Assembly: GCA_036260415.1 (NCBI GenBank)
Contig: DASZZX010000051.1
Span: 1 to 31,388 of the forward strand
From: DASZZX01 sp036260415
Lineage (GTDB): Bacteria; Actinomycetota; Nitriliruptoria; Nitriliruptorales; JAHWKO01
Direction: 5' to 3'
Length of the DNA: 31,388 nucleotides
Below, one piece after another: positions 1-7,420 of this stretch; within the stretch, counting starts at the first letter, position 1; each line of letters opens with the position of its first letter. Position numbers and translations under genes: made by a program. The notes under the pieces were generated by a model. The model did not search any database, had not been told where the DNA came from, and saw nothing but the letters and a program-made list of their open reading frames with translations.

Positions 1-327
1 ATCGGCGGCACGCTCGTCGCGGACGCCGAAGCACGGCGTTTGCCCGAGTTCTCCGTGGGGAGACCACCCGCTGCTGCCGCGGTGGGCCCCTCTGTCGTGG
101 TGGAGGAGCCGCTGACGGTGATCGACGGGATCGGCCGGCCACGCGCCTCCGCCCTGGCGCGGTTGGGGATCAGGACCGTGACCGATCTGGCGACAGCGGA
201 CCCGGCTGCGGTGGCGTCCCTCCATGGCGTCTCGGACGACATGGCGAGGGACCTCATCGTGCAGGCGCGGACGGCGGTGCGGGAACGAGGCCGTCGGGTC
301 CTGTTCGCCCCCGGGCAGCAGCGCTGA
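1..327 (+). CDS. Helix-hairpin-helix (DUF4332-like) protein, C-terminal part
   Basis: The reading frame is open from the first base of the window, so the gene most likely begins upstream; the in-frame TTG at 40 is probably internal. The last 70 or so residues form a helix-hairpin-helix pair (IDGIGRPRASALARLGI, then DLATADPAAVASLHGVSDD). This is the fold used by RuvA/UvrC-type and DUF4332 proteins to grip DNA without sequence specificity, or as a protein-interaction module. The preceding Ala/Pro-rich stretch looks like a flexible linker, so a further domain probably lies outside the window. A second helix-hairpin-helix protein is encoded at 11851-12366. The specific function is unknown. Confidence 0.6.
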   Translation: MGGTLVADAEARRLPEFSVGRPPAAAAVGPSVVVEEPLTVIDGIGRPRASALARLGIRTVTDLATADPAAVASLHGVSDDMARDLIVQARTAVRERGRRVLFAPGQQR

Positions 328-367
328 GCGCCGCGGCGCGCCGGACCCCGGACGGTGCGGCCGAGCG

Positions 368-387
368 GGGCGGCGGTGGTCCCGCCC
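368..387. terminator. Candidate bidirectional hairpin between convergent genes
   Basis: GGGCGG (368-373) and CCGCCC (382-387) can pair around an 8-nt loop in the short gap between the convergent helix-hairpin-helix gene and the protease gene. There is no T tract, so this is only a weak terminator candidate. Confidence 0.25.
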
Positions 388-388
388 G

Positions 389-1465
389 TTACAGCATCTG
401 CTCACCGATCTCGATGCGCAGTTGTGCCCGGACGTCCTGGATGTGGTTGGCGATGGTGACGGTGGGACCACCCGCGTAGAGCAGCCCCACCGCGACGTCG
501 TCCAGCGTGGTGATGAGCGAGCCTGAGTCGCCCGGCGCGCTCATGTTGCTGAGAGCGAGTTGGTTGACGAACCGGCCGATGCCGACGCCGTAATCGATGT
601 CGAACGTGCCGTTCACGGCGATCACGCGACCGGTGGTGAAGTTGGTGGTGCGGCCGGTCTTCTTGACGAGGAGGCCGACGTTGAGGTTGGCGCGCGGGCG
701 CCAACCACGAGGTGCGGCGCTGAAGTAGGTGCGCCGGTCCGCGTTCTGGAAGTCGACCTCGGCGATGGCTGCGTCCACGAGGTTGTTGTGCTGGTTCCGC
801 GGCAGGGGCGGGTCGAGGCGGATGGGCACGAACCGTGTGAGGCGGGCGATCACGTCTGCTGGTGCGGCGCCCCCGTCCGCGGGGCCAGGTTGGACGATCG
901 CGTCACCGGCCCGGGCCTGGTTGGTGTTCGCGAGAACGTGGTTGTTGCTCAAGATGTAGTAGCGGGGCGGGATCCCGACGCCGATCGACGGCGGCGTGGT
1001 GGAGGACCCGGACAGGAAGTCGTAGACGACGGTACCGAACGTGCCGGCGGTGATGGCGACGTGACCGATGCTGATGCCGGCGGGGGCAGGGCGAAGGCGG
1101 GTCCGCAACAGCTGCGGCTCGGCGGTCATGACGAGGGCGTCGTGCATGGCGGTCAGGCCAGCCGACGGGCCGACGCCGCTCTGCTCAGCGGTCAGCGGCC
1201 CGACCGTCACGACATCCGTCTGCACGTCCTGGAAGTTCGTTGGGATGCGGTCGTCGGGGGCGAGGTCGCCCTCGTCGAACTTCTGGGTGACGAACACGAG
1301 CAGGGCCTGTTCGCCGGTCGGTTCACCGCCCCGGTACTTGATCCCGTCGGCCAGCCCGACGACGTTGGCGGTCGGCGCTACCGGGTCCATGAACTGGTTG
1401 ACGGCAGCGCGCCGCGTGTCCGTCGTGTCCTGGAGGGAGTCAAGAACCTGTGGGTCTTCCGTCAT
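389..1465 (-). CDS. Trypsin-like serine protease with N-terminal accessory domain
   Basis: A 358-residue protein with no signal peptide or membrane segment, so probably cytoplasmic. The C-terminal half carries a chymotrypsin-fold triad: His176 in LSNNHVLA, Asp231 in VDAAIAEV and Ser314 in APGDSGSLI. Residues 30-95 form a separate alpha/beta-looking domain that resembles the whole product of the gene immediately upstream (1440-1691). ATG at 1465 is preceded by GGAGAG at a suitable distance, and the start lies 26 bp inside the upstream gene, so the two are probably co-transcribed and translationally coupled. The substrate is unknown. The catalytic assignment is strong from the motifs; the role of the N-terminal domain (prodomain, inhibitor or targeting) is inference. 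Confidence 0.8.
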   Translation of the reverse strand: MTEDPQVLDSLQDTTDTRRAAVNQFMDPVAPTANVVGLADGIKYRGGEPTGEQALLVFVTQKFDEGDLAPDDRIPTNFQDVQTDVVTVGPLTAEQSGVGPSAGLTAMHDALVMTAEPQLLRTRLRPAPAGISIGHVAITAGTFGTVVYDFLSGSSTTPPSIGVGIPPRYYILSNNHVLANTNQARAGDAIVQPGPADGGAAPADVIARLTRFVPIRLDPPLPRNQHNNLVDAAIAEVDFQNADRRTYFSAAPRGWRPRANLNVGLLVKKTGRTTNFTTGRVIAVNGTFDIDYGVGIGRFVNQLALSNMSAPGDSGSLITTLDDVAVGLLYAGGPTVTIANHIQDVRAQLRIEIGEQML

Positions 1466-1691
1466 CGTTCTCTCCGTTCTCAGCCATCAGCGGACCGCTC
1501 TCGATGATCTCGACCGGGTAGCCCTCGATCGTCTCGGGTATCCGTTGTTCCTGGGGCAGATCGGCCGACGCCACGGTCCTGTCGACGAAGACCAGGACAC
1601 GGTCGCGCCCCGCCGGTGCGTCGATGTCCACGCCGACCACACCCGGCAGGCTCATCAACCGCTCGGTGATCCGTCGGTGCTCCTCGTGCAT
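1440..1691 (-). CDS. Small protein resembling the protease N-terminal domain
   Basis: 83 residues, acidic, no signal peptide. After a helical start it reads LPGVVGVDI, RVLVFVDRTV, ADLPQEQRIP, VEIIESGPLMAE. The N-terminal domain of the adjacent protease has the same blocks in the same order: NVVGLADG, ALLVFVTQKF, GDLAPDDRIP, DVVTVGPLTAE. The two genes overlap by 26 bp in different frames. By eye this is a free-standing paralogue of the protease N-domain, which would suit an inhibitor, intramolecular-chaperone analogue or adaptor. I do not recognise it as a named family, and the function is inferred only from similarity and position. Confidence 0.6.
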   Translation of the reverse strand: MHEEHRRITERLMSLPGVVGVDIDAPAGRDRVLVFVDRTVASADLPQEQRIPETIEGYPVEIIESGPLMAENGENDDGRPTGS

Positions 1692-2277
1692 CGCTTCCTC
1701 CGAACCTGTGAGGCGAGCGGTCGGCCTGCCAGATGCTGCCGGTCGATGGTCTGGACGTACCGCACGTGGCAGGTCGGCTCCCTCAGGTGCTCGCTGCGGC
1801 CCTCCCGTCGTCGGGGGCGTCGGTGGCTGGCGACGCCTCGTGGGGGCTGCTCATCGCGGGTGTGCCGGACGTGACCGACGGGATCCGGCGCTCCCGCCGC
1901 AACGTGGTCGACAACCCGCGCGTGACGCGGGGGGACGTCCCTCATCGGCCCAGCCCAGCGGCGACCAGAACGCGCACATGCGCGGTCATTCGCCGACGCC
2001 TGCGTGTGCCGCGCACAGCCTCGCCTCGAGGATGCGTAGCCCAGGGAGGCGAACCCGAGGAGTTCCAAGCCTCGCCCCAGCCCCACTCAGCCGGCCGTGT
2101 TGGGGAGGCTGTCGCTTCCGCACCAGAGCCGGACAGTGACCGAATGGTCGGGAGTATCTAGTGAGCGGAGGGACGGTGTCAAGACAGCTCGATCCTGCGC
2201 GATCCGGAGCCACGGCGCTCCGGCCGCTGCAGCCCGGGGAGGGACGACTCAGACCGTCGCCTGGGGGACACGGGCGG
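1692..2277. other. 586-bp interval without a convincing gene
   Basis: Both strands carry open frames here, but they have Arg/Pro/Ser-rich compositions typical of frames shadowing GC-rich DNA, and none has a good ribosome-binding site or a recognisable family. On the plus strand, about 1800-1960 encodes a stretch (GLLIAGVPDVTDGIRRSRR) faintly reminiscent of ComM/YifB N-termini, but the rest of that protein is absent. The segment next to 1691 must hold the promoter for the small protein/protease pair; I see no consensus boxes. Confidence 0.4.
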
Positions 2278-2865
2278 TCAGGAGCCCGATCGGTGATCGG
2301 AGCCACGCGCGGGGCCCAGACGTTCCAGCATCCCGCGGACGTAGCCGGCCTGTCCGAGGTGTTGCATCTGATCGTTGATCACGCTGACCAGCCGCACCCC
2401 CACCGAGACGGGCGGGTCCCACCGGTGGTCGATGATCCGATCGAGCTCGCCAGCATCGATCGTGTCCAGGTACTCGAAGGTGCGTCGCGCGACGGCTTCG
2501 TGGTAGCCGACGAGCAGCTCGGGTCCGTCCGGACGGACAGCCGCCACCTGCTCGGAGGTGTGGCCGTACCCGGTGTCCATACGGTCGAGGGGCAGGTCCA
2601 GACGCTCCGCCCAGCCGTCCGTGACCCAGGCCTGGTCCCGCCCGGCGATCTCCGAGACGTGATCGTCGTGGACCCGTGTGGCGTGCCACACGAGCCACGC
2701 GATGGAGTTGGCATCGGGGTCGGGGCGGTACGCGAGCGCCTCGGCGTCCAACCCCTCGGCCACACGGCGCATGCCCCCCCGGATGCGCTCGAAGGCATCG
2801 GCCAGGACGTCACGGGTCTCCACGGCTGTCGACGCTAGGCCACCGGACGCCCACAGCAGGCGCAT
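2278..2865 (-). CDS. DinB-superfamily (DUF664-type) protein
   Basis: 195 residues from ATG 2865, chosen because GAGGGGGA lies 7-8 nt upstream; longer in-frame starts add only low-complexity Arg/Pro/Ala sequence. DinB-like four-helix-bundle enzymes bind a metal through histidines, and many actinobacterial members are thiol- (mycothiol-) dependent transferases or isomerases. Visible here are WHATRVHDDHV (His61, His66, His69), the block GYGHTSEQVAAV, and NDQMQHLGQAGYVRG (His169), all characteristic of the DUF664 subgroup. The length is usual for the family. The substrate is unknown. It is followed on the same strand, after a gap, by nothing obviously related; the upstream nitroreductase is 189 bp away. 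Confidence 0.75.
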   Translation of the reverse strand: MRLLWASGGLASTAVETRDVLADAFERIRGGMRRVAEGLDAEALAYRPDPDANSIAWLVWHATRVHDDHVSEIAGRDQAWVTDGWAERLDLPLDRMDTGYGHTSEQVAAVRPDGPELLVGYHEAVARRTFEYLDTIDAGELDRIIDHRWDPPVSVGVRLVSVINDQMQHLGQAGYVRGMLERLGPARGSDHRSGS

Positions 2866-3054
2866 CGCGCTGTCCCCCTCGCCAGGTGGCCACCGCCCCG
2901 TCACCGCTGGGACCCCTCGGCGTGGACGACACGCGGTCGACCGGGGGGCTGGTCCGGCCGCACGTCGCGTGCCCCCGGTGCGTTCGGGGTGGCTCGCCAC
3001 GTCGGTCGACGCCGCGCGCACCGTCGCGACCGACCGGGTCACCACAACCGTCGT

Positions 3055-3570
3055 TCACCAGCGGCTGCGGTGGACGACCTCCTCGAAAGGACGCCGATCG
3101 GGTTCGCGGATGGGCCGGAGCGGCCGCTGCGCCGGGTACCCCAGCGCGATCAGCCACGCCAGCTCACGATCGGGGGGCAGATCCAGCAGTCGACGGGAGA
3201 GCTTCTGATCGCGGACTGCGGCGTGACCGCTGCCGATCCCGAGGTCGGCCGCCGCGAGCATGATGCTCATCGTCGCCTGCCCCAGGTCGTAGTGCACCGC
3301 CATGCGCGTCCAGCTGTCCTCGGTCACGGGTGCCACCAGACCGATCGTCGCGGCCGAGCGCGCCACGTGGGTTGCGCCCTGCCACACCCGAGCGAGGTCT
3401 TCCAGTTGCTCGCGGTCGGTCACCAGGACGAAGTCCCAGCGCTGCTGGTTGCTGGCCGACGGCGTGCGACGTGCCGCCTCGAGGATGCGGTCGAGGGCCT
3501 CGGGCGGGATCGGGCGGTCCTGGTACTCCCGGACGTCGCGGCGTGCGCGGATCGCGTCCCAGGTCTCCAC
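3055..3570 (-). CDS. Nitroreductase-family FMN oxidoreductase
   Basis: 171 residues from GTG 3570, preceded by a purine-rich GGGAGAGGGAGAGGGG tract; upstream extensions are low-complexity. Nitroreductase-family enzymes are FMN-dependent homodimers that use NAD(P)H to reduce nitroaromatics, quinones or related electrophiles. The FMN-phosphate loop (RARRDVREY) is at the N-terminus, followed by TPSASNQQRWDFVLV and the helix with AADLGIGSGHAAV. The family-typical ending (PFEEVVHRSRW) is present, so the protein is complete. It is close to the 170-200 residues of short stand-alone members. The physiological substrate cannot be read from sequence. Confidence 0.8.
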   Translation of the reverse strand: METWDAIRARRDVREYQDRPIPPEALDRILEAARRTPSASNQQRWDFVLVTDREQLEDLARVWQGATHVARSAATIGLVAPVTEDSWTRMAVHYDLGQATMSIMLAAADLGIGSGHAAVRDQKLSRRLLDLPPDRELAWLIALGYPAQRPLRPIREPDRRPFEEVVHRSRW

Positions 3571-3859
3571 GTTCCCCTCTCCCTCTCCCGTCCGTCGCAG
3601 CGGAGCACGGTGCCGTACCAGCCGCGTCCGGGCAGCCGTTTGACCGTTCGACCCGCGCGCGTGCCGGCCGGACACGGACGGCTACCTACGATGACATGAC
3701 GGACGCTCCCCGAGAACGGACGTCGCAGCGTATGACTCCACCGAGGGCGCCGCTCCGGTCGCGTCTCATCCCGACGGTCGGGGCGCGGCGAGGTCGGGAC
3801 AGCGATCGGCCACACATCGTCTCGGAGGGGCGTGAGGGCCGCGAGCGGGGGATGAGGCC

Positions 3860-4726
3860 GTGATCGGCGAGCGCGTGACGAGCATCATCGCCACGCGTGA
3901 CCGCAGGGACACGCTGTTGACCACCCTCCAACGGCTCACGTCGATGAGGGACCCTCCCCGTGTCATCGTCGTCGACAACGGATCGCAGGACGGCACGGTG
4001 CAGGCCGTGCGACGGGCCGTCCCGCAGGTGCAGGTCCTGGCGCTGGAGCACAACGAGGGTGCCGCCGCGCGCAACCGCGGTGTGGCCCTCGCCACGACGG
4101 ACCTGGTCGCGTTCTCCGACGACGACTCGTGGTGGGCCGACGACGCGCTGCCCGCGGCCGTGGCCCACTTCGACCGCCACCCGGAGCTGGGACTGATCGC
4201 GGCACGCATCCTCGTCGGGCCCGAGGGCCGCCTCGACCCCGCATGCCAGGAGATGGCCCGCAGCCCGCTCGCGCCGTCCCCCGGCCTTCCCGGCCCGCGC
4301 GTCCTCGGGTTCCTCGCCTGTGCGGCGGTCGTGCGGCGTGACGCCATGCTGCAGGCCGGCGGGTTCCCCCAGCCGTACGTGATCGGCGGCGAGGAACAGC
4401 CTGTGGCGCTGGAACTCGCATCCTCCGGCTGGCATCTGGTCTACGTGGACGACGTCGTGGCCCACCATCAGCCCGCGCCCCAACGCGATGTGGTCCGCCG
4501 GCGGCGTCTCATCGCGCGTAACGACCTATGGACGGCGTGGCGCAAGCGGCGCGGCCTGGGGATGGCGCGCGCGACGACCGCGGTGCTGCGCCATGCGATG
4601 TCCGATCGCGCTGTGGCGGGCGGCGCGATCGACGCGATCCGTGGCGGCGGGTGGGTCCTGCGCCACCGGTCGCCCGTCCCGCGGCACGTGGAGCGTGAAC
4701 TCCGACGCCTCGACGGTCCGCGATGA
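3860..4726 (+). CDS. Family 2 glycosyltransferase (first paralogue)
   Basis: 288 residues from GTG 3860, with a GGGGATGAGG purine tract just upstream. GT-A fold enzyme: nucleotide-binding IVVDNGSQDG (residues 36-45), the NEGAAARNRG loop, metal-binding SDDDSWW (Asp87-89), and GGEEQ (176-180) in the acceptor/catalytic-base region. No membrane segments, so it probably acts at the cytoplasmic face on a nucleotide-sugar donor and a lipid- or protein-linked acceptor. Its stop overlaps the next start as ATGA (4723-4726). It is a clear paralogue of 5616-6557, including the shared C-terminal block (WVLRHRSPVPRHVERELRRL). The sugar and the polymer are unknown; the operon context points to cell-surface glycan synthesis. 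Confidence 0.85.
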   Translation: MIGERVTSIIATRDRRDTLLTTLQRLTSMRDPPRVIVVDNGSQDGTVQAVRRAVPQVQVLALEHNEGAAARNRGVALATTDLVAFSDDDSWWADDALPAAVAHFDRHPELGLIAARILVGPEGRLDPACQEMARSPLAPSPGLPGPRVLGFLACAAVVRRDAMLQAGGFPQPYVIGGEEQPVALELASSGWHLVYVDDVVAHHQPAPQRDVVRRRRLIARNDLWTAWRKRRGLGMARATTAVLRHAMSDRAVAGGAIDAIRGGGWVLRHRSPVPRHVERELRRLDGPR

Positions 4727-5619
4727 CGGGCGAGGAGGGTCGCACGCTCGTGACCGGCTGGTTCAGCTTCCTCGACGGCGAGGCCACCGCCGGCGACCTC
4801 GCCTCGCGGGACGTCGTGTCGGGGTGGCTGGAGGATGCGGGCATCGCCCACGACGTGGCGATGAGCCCGATGTTCGGGACCGGGGTCGACTGGCGGTCGG
4901 TCGACCCCGCCGTGTACAGGTCGTTGGTCTTCGTCTGCGGGCCGGCGCACGGCGCCCAGGTCCGTTCGCTGAGGGACCGTTTCCGCGGGGCACGCGCCGT
5001 GGCCGTCAACGTCTCCATCGTCGACCCCGCCGACGCGGAGATGTTCGACGTCGTGTTGGCGCGGGACAGCGCGAACGTCAGCAGCCCCGACCTCAGCGTG
5101 CTGCATGACGTCGACGACCTCCCCGTGGTCGGCGTTGTGCTGGCACACCCGCAGCCCGAGTACGGCGAGGGCCTGCACCACCGCGTCGCCGACACCATCA
5201 GCCGGTCCGTGGCGAGCTTCGAGTGCGCGTCCGTGGCCCTCGACACCAGGGTCGATCCGCACGCCGACGCGTCGGCACCGGAGGGACGTTCAGTCGCGGA
5301 GGTGGAGGCGGCCATGGCACGGATGGACGCCGTCGTGTCGTCACGGCTGCACGGGTTCGTGTTGGCGCTCAAACGCGGTGTGCCGGCGGTCGCGGTCGAC
5401 CCGGTACCTGCGGGGGCGAAGGTGACACGCCAGGCGGAGGCTCTCGGCTGGCCGGCCGTGATCCCCGGGGACGGTCTCACCGAGGCGCGCATCCACGAGA
5501 CCCTGCGCTGGTGCCTGACCCCGGCCGCGCGCTCGGCCGCGCGCGCCTGTGTCGGGGGGGCCAGGACGCGGTTGAGCGCACTTCGCGACGAGGTGGTCGC
5601 CCAGGTCAGGTCGGCATGA
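4723..5619 (+). CDS. Polysaccharide pyruvyl transferase family protein
   Basis: 298 residues, translationally coupled to the genes on both sides through ATGA overlaps (4723-4726 and 5616-5619). The N-terminus (TGWFSFLDGEATAGDLASRD) and the C-terminal block VVSSRLHGFVLALKRGVPAVAVD (SSRLHG at 206-211) are hallmarks of the PS_pyruv_trans fold. These enzymes transfer pyruvate from phosphoenolpyruvate onto a sugar, forming ketal groups on surface polysaccharides. The middle region is short compared with roughly 350-residue members. Sitting between two paralogous glycosyltransferases, it probably decorates the glycan they build. Some family members are not proven pyruvyl transferases, so the exact reaction is inferred. 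Confidence 0.75.
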   Translation: MTGEEGRTLVTGWFSFLDGEATAGDLASRDVVSGWLEDAGIAHDVAMSPMFGTGVDWRSVDPAVYRSLVFVCGPAHGAQVRSLRDRFRGARAVAVNVSIVDPADAEMFDVVLARDSANVSSPDLSVLHDVDDLPVVGVVLAHPQPEYGEGLHHRVADTISRSVASFECASVALDTRVDPHADASAPEGRSVAEVEAAMARMDAVVSSRLHGFVLALKRGVPAVAVDPVPAGAKVTRQAEALGWPAVIPGDGLTEARIHETLRWCLTPAARSAARACVGGARTRLSALRDEVVAQVRSA

Positions 5620-6557
5620 CGACCATCGGCACGCGAGCGTCCCTGCACGGCGACTCGTCGGTTGGTCCGGTGAGCCGATCGGTGTCGGTCGTCGTGATCA
5701 CGATGGACCGCGTCGAGGAGCTGTGCTCGACGCTCCGCCGGCTGCAGGCGCTGCCCGAGCGACCCCGGATCGTGGTGGCCGACAACGGCTCGTCGGACGG
5801 CACGTCGCGGGTCGTCGCGCGCGAGTTCCCCGACGTCCGCCTGATCGCGCTCGACCGCAACCGGGGTGCTGCCGCCCGCAACCTCGGCGTCGCCGAGGTC
5901 GCGACGCCGTACGTGGCCTTCAACGACGACGACACGTGGTGGGAGCCGGGATCGCTCGCCGCCGCCGCGCGACTGCTCGACGCGCATCCCACGATCGCGG
6001 TGGTCAACGCCCGCATCGTGGTGGAGCCGACGGGCGCGGTGGACGCCATCAGCGAGGAGATGGCCGCCAGTCCGCTGCGCCTCGACCTGGACCTGCCGGG
6101 CACCGCGCTGCTGTCGTTCCTGGCCGGTGCGTCGGTCGTCCGTCGCGACGCCTTCCTCGAGGTCGGCGGCTTCGAGCCCAGATTGCTGATCGGCGGTGAG
6201 GAGGAGCTGCTCGCGGCCGACCTCGCAGCAGCCGGGTGGTCGATGCGCTACGTACCCGAGCTCGTCGTCCACCACCATGCCTCGACCGTCCGCGACCCGC
6301 ACCTGCGCCGACGGCAGGGGATCCGCAACACGCTGTGGTTCACGTGGCTGCGCCGGCGACGACCCGTCGCGCGGACCCTGCAGCTCCTGCGACAGTTCGC
6401 CGCTGACCACCGGTCCGCGCGCGCAGTGCTGGCGGCCCTCGGGGGCCTGCCATGGGTCCTGCGCGAACGCCGGCCGGTCCCACCGCACGTCGAGCAAGGA
6501 CTGCGGCAGCTCGAGCGGCAGCAGGCCGATTCGACCGCACGCCAGTACGTCTCCTGA
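5616..6557 (+). CDS. Family 2 glycosyltransferase (second paralogue)
   Basis: 313 residues from ATG 5616, which overlaps the previous stop; the frame is open further upstream inside the preceding gene, but the coupled ATG is the natural start and the GT-A domain begins about 22 residues in. Motifs: VVVITMDR, IVVADNGSSDG, NRGAAARNLG, FNDDDTWW (Asp104-106) and GGEEELLAADL. It matches the first glycosyltransferase of the operon along its whole length, so the pair arose by duplication around, or followed by insertion of, the pyruvyl transferase gene. The first 20 residues are unlike the paralogue. The enzyme probably adds a different sugar to the same glycan; donor and acceptor are unknown. Confidence 0.85.
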   Translation: MTTIGTRASLHGDSSVGPVSRSVSVVVITMDRVEELCSTLRRLQALPERPRIVVADNGSSDGTSRVVAREFPDVRLIALDRNRGAAARNLGVAEVATPYVAFNDDDTWWEPGSLAAAARLLDAHPTIAVVNARIVVEPTGAVDAISEEMAASPLRLDLDLPGTALLSFLAGASVVRRDAFLEVGGFEPRLLIGGEEELLAADLAAAGWSMRYVPELVVHHHASTVRDPHLRRRQGIRNTLWFTWLRRRRPVARTLQLLRQFAADHRSARAVLAALGGLPWVLRERRPVPPHVEQGLRQLERQQADSTARQYVS

Positions 6558-6681
6558 CACGCTCCGCAACTGATCCGGTGGCTCGGCCCGGAGCAGCGGA
6601 GCCCGACGCCCGCGATCGACCCTGCAGCAGCCCGCGACCTGTCGATGCGCACCCACGACGCCGGTGAGCGGGGCGCTCGTC

Positions 6682-7203
6682 CTAGACCTCGTCGAGGCGG
6701 TCCTCCGTGAACAGCCCGACCCTCAGATCCTTGGCGGAGTAGATCTGGTCACCGTCGACCAGGACCGCGCCGTCGGCGATCCCCATGGTCAGCTTGCGCC
6801 GGATCACACGCTTGATGTCGAGCCGGTAGGTCACCAGGTCCGCGTCCGGAAGGATCTGGCCGGAGAACTTCACCTCGCCGCACCCCAGGGCGCGGCCCTT
6901 GCCGCTGCCGCCGGTCCAGCCGAGGAAGAAACCGACCAGCTGCCACAGCGCGTCGAGACCCAGGCAGCCCGGCATGACCGGGTCGCCGGGGAAGTGGCAG
7001 TGGAAGAACCAGAGGTCCGGCTCCACGTCCAGCTCGGCTTCCGCCCAGCCCTCCCCGTACTCGCCGCCCTCATCCGAGATGCCCGTGATGCGGTCGAACA
7101 TCAGCATGTCCGGCACCGGGAGCTGAGGTTTGCCAGGTCCGAAGAGCTGGCCGTGCCCACAGGAGATCAGCTGGTCGCGGTCGAAGCTCTCGGTTCTCGC
7201 CAT
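6682..7203 (-). CDS. fabA: 3-hydroxyacyl-ACP dehydratase FabA
   Basis: 173 residues, the standard FabA length (E. coli 172), and recognisable along its full length: QLPVPDMLMFDRI, AEAELDVEPDLWFFHCHF, PGDPVMPGCLGLDALWQLVGF, and GEVKFSGQILP. The catalytic dyad is intact as His70 and Asp84. FabA dehydrates 3-hydroxyacyl-ACP and, in classical FabA/FabB systems, isomerises trans-2-decenoyl-ACP to cis-3-decenoyl-ACP for anaerobic unsaturated fatty acid synthesis. No fabB-like ketosynthase lies in the window. ATG 7203 lacks a good Shine-Dalgarno but aligns with the E. coli start. FabA is characteristic of Proteobacteria and unusual in actinobacteria, so transfer is possible, although base composition matches the neighbours. 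Confidence 0.92.
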   Translation of the reverse strand: MARTESFDRDQLISCGHGQLFGPGKPQLPVPDMLMFDRITGISDEGGEYGEGWAEAELDVEPDLWFFHCHFPGDPVMPGCLGLDALWQLVGFFLGWTGGSGKGRALGCGEVKFSGQILPDADLVTYRLDIKRVIRRKLTMGIADGAVLVDGDQIYSAKDLRVGLFTEDRLDEV

Positions 7204-7420
7204 GGGACATCCGAGGGAACTGGAACGTCTCGTCCCGATCGGCCGTGGCCGCGTCGAGCTCCATGCTCGGCCTGCGGACCGAATCGACGACGTGCGCCTT
7301 CGGCGCGGTGCTGCGTGTCAAGGCCAGATGGTAATCGCCGGGCGACGCCGGTTGCGTCGGGGCTGCGGTCGTCCGACCGGGGCGACGGTCCAGCGCGGGC
7401 AGGGTCGCCCGACGGGCCGC

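Noticed and set aside
1733..2161. A 142-codon plus-strand frame with a ComM/YifB-like stretch
   Set aside because: Resemblance covers only about 40 residues and is weak by eye; no Shine-Dalgarno, no ATPase domain, and the remainder is low-complexity. A profile search would be needed to revive it.
3696..3863. A 55-codon frame ending in a GTGA overlap with the first glycosyltransferase, with TACGAT just upstream
   Set aside because: The product is Arg-rich with no recognisable feature, and the TACGAT box is too close to the ATG; probably the 5' leader of the operon.
4509..6656. A 715-codon open frame antisense to the glycosyltransferase operon
   Set aside because: It mirrors three well-recognised genes; composition is Arg/Asp/Gly-rich with no domain. 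It is a by-product of GC-rich codon usage.
7294..7321. TTGACA on the minus strand upstream of fabA as a promoter
   Set aside because: No acceptable -10 at 16-18 nt; the sequence there is GC-only.
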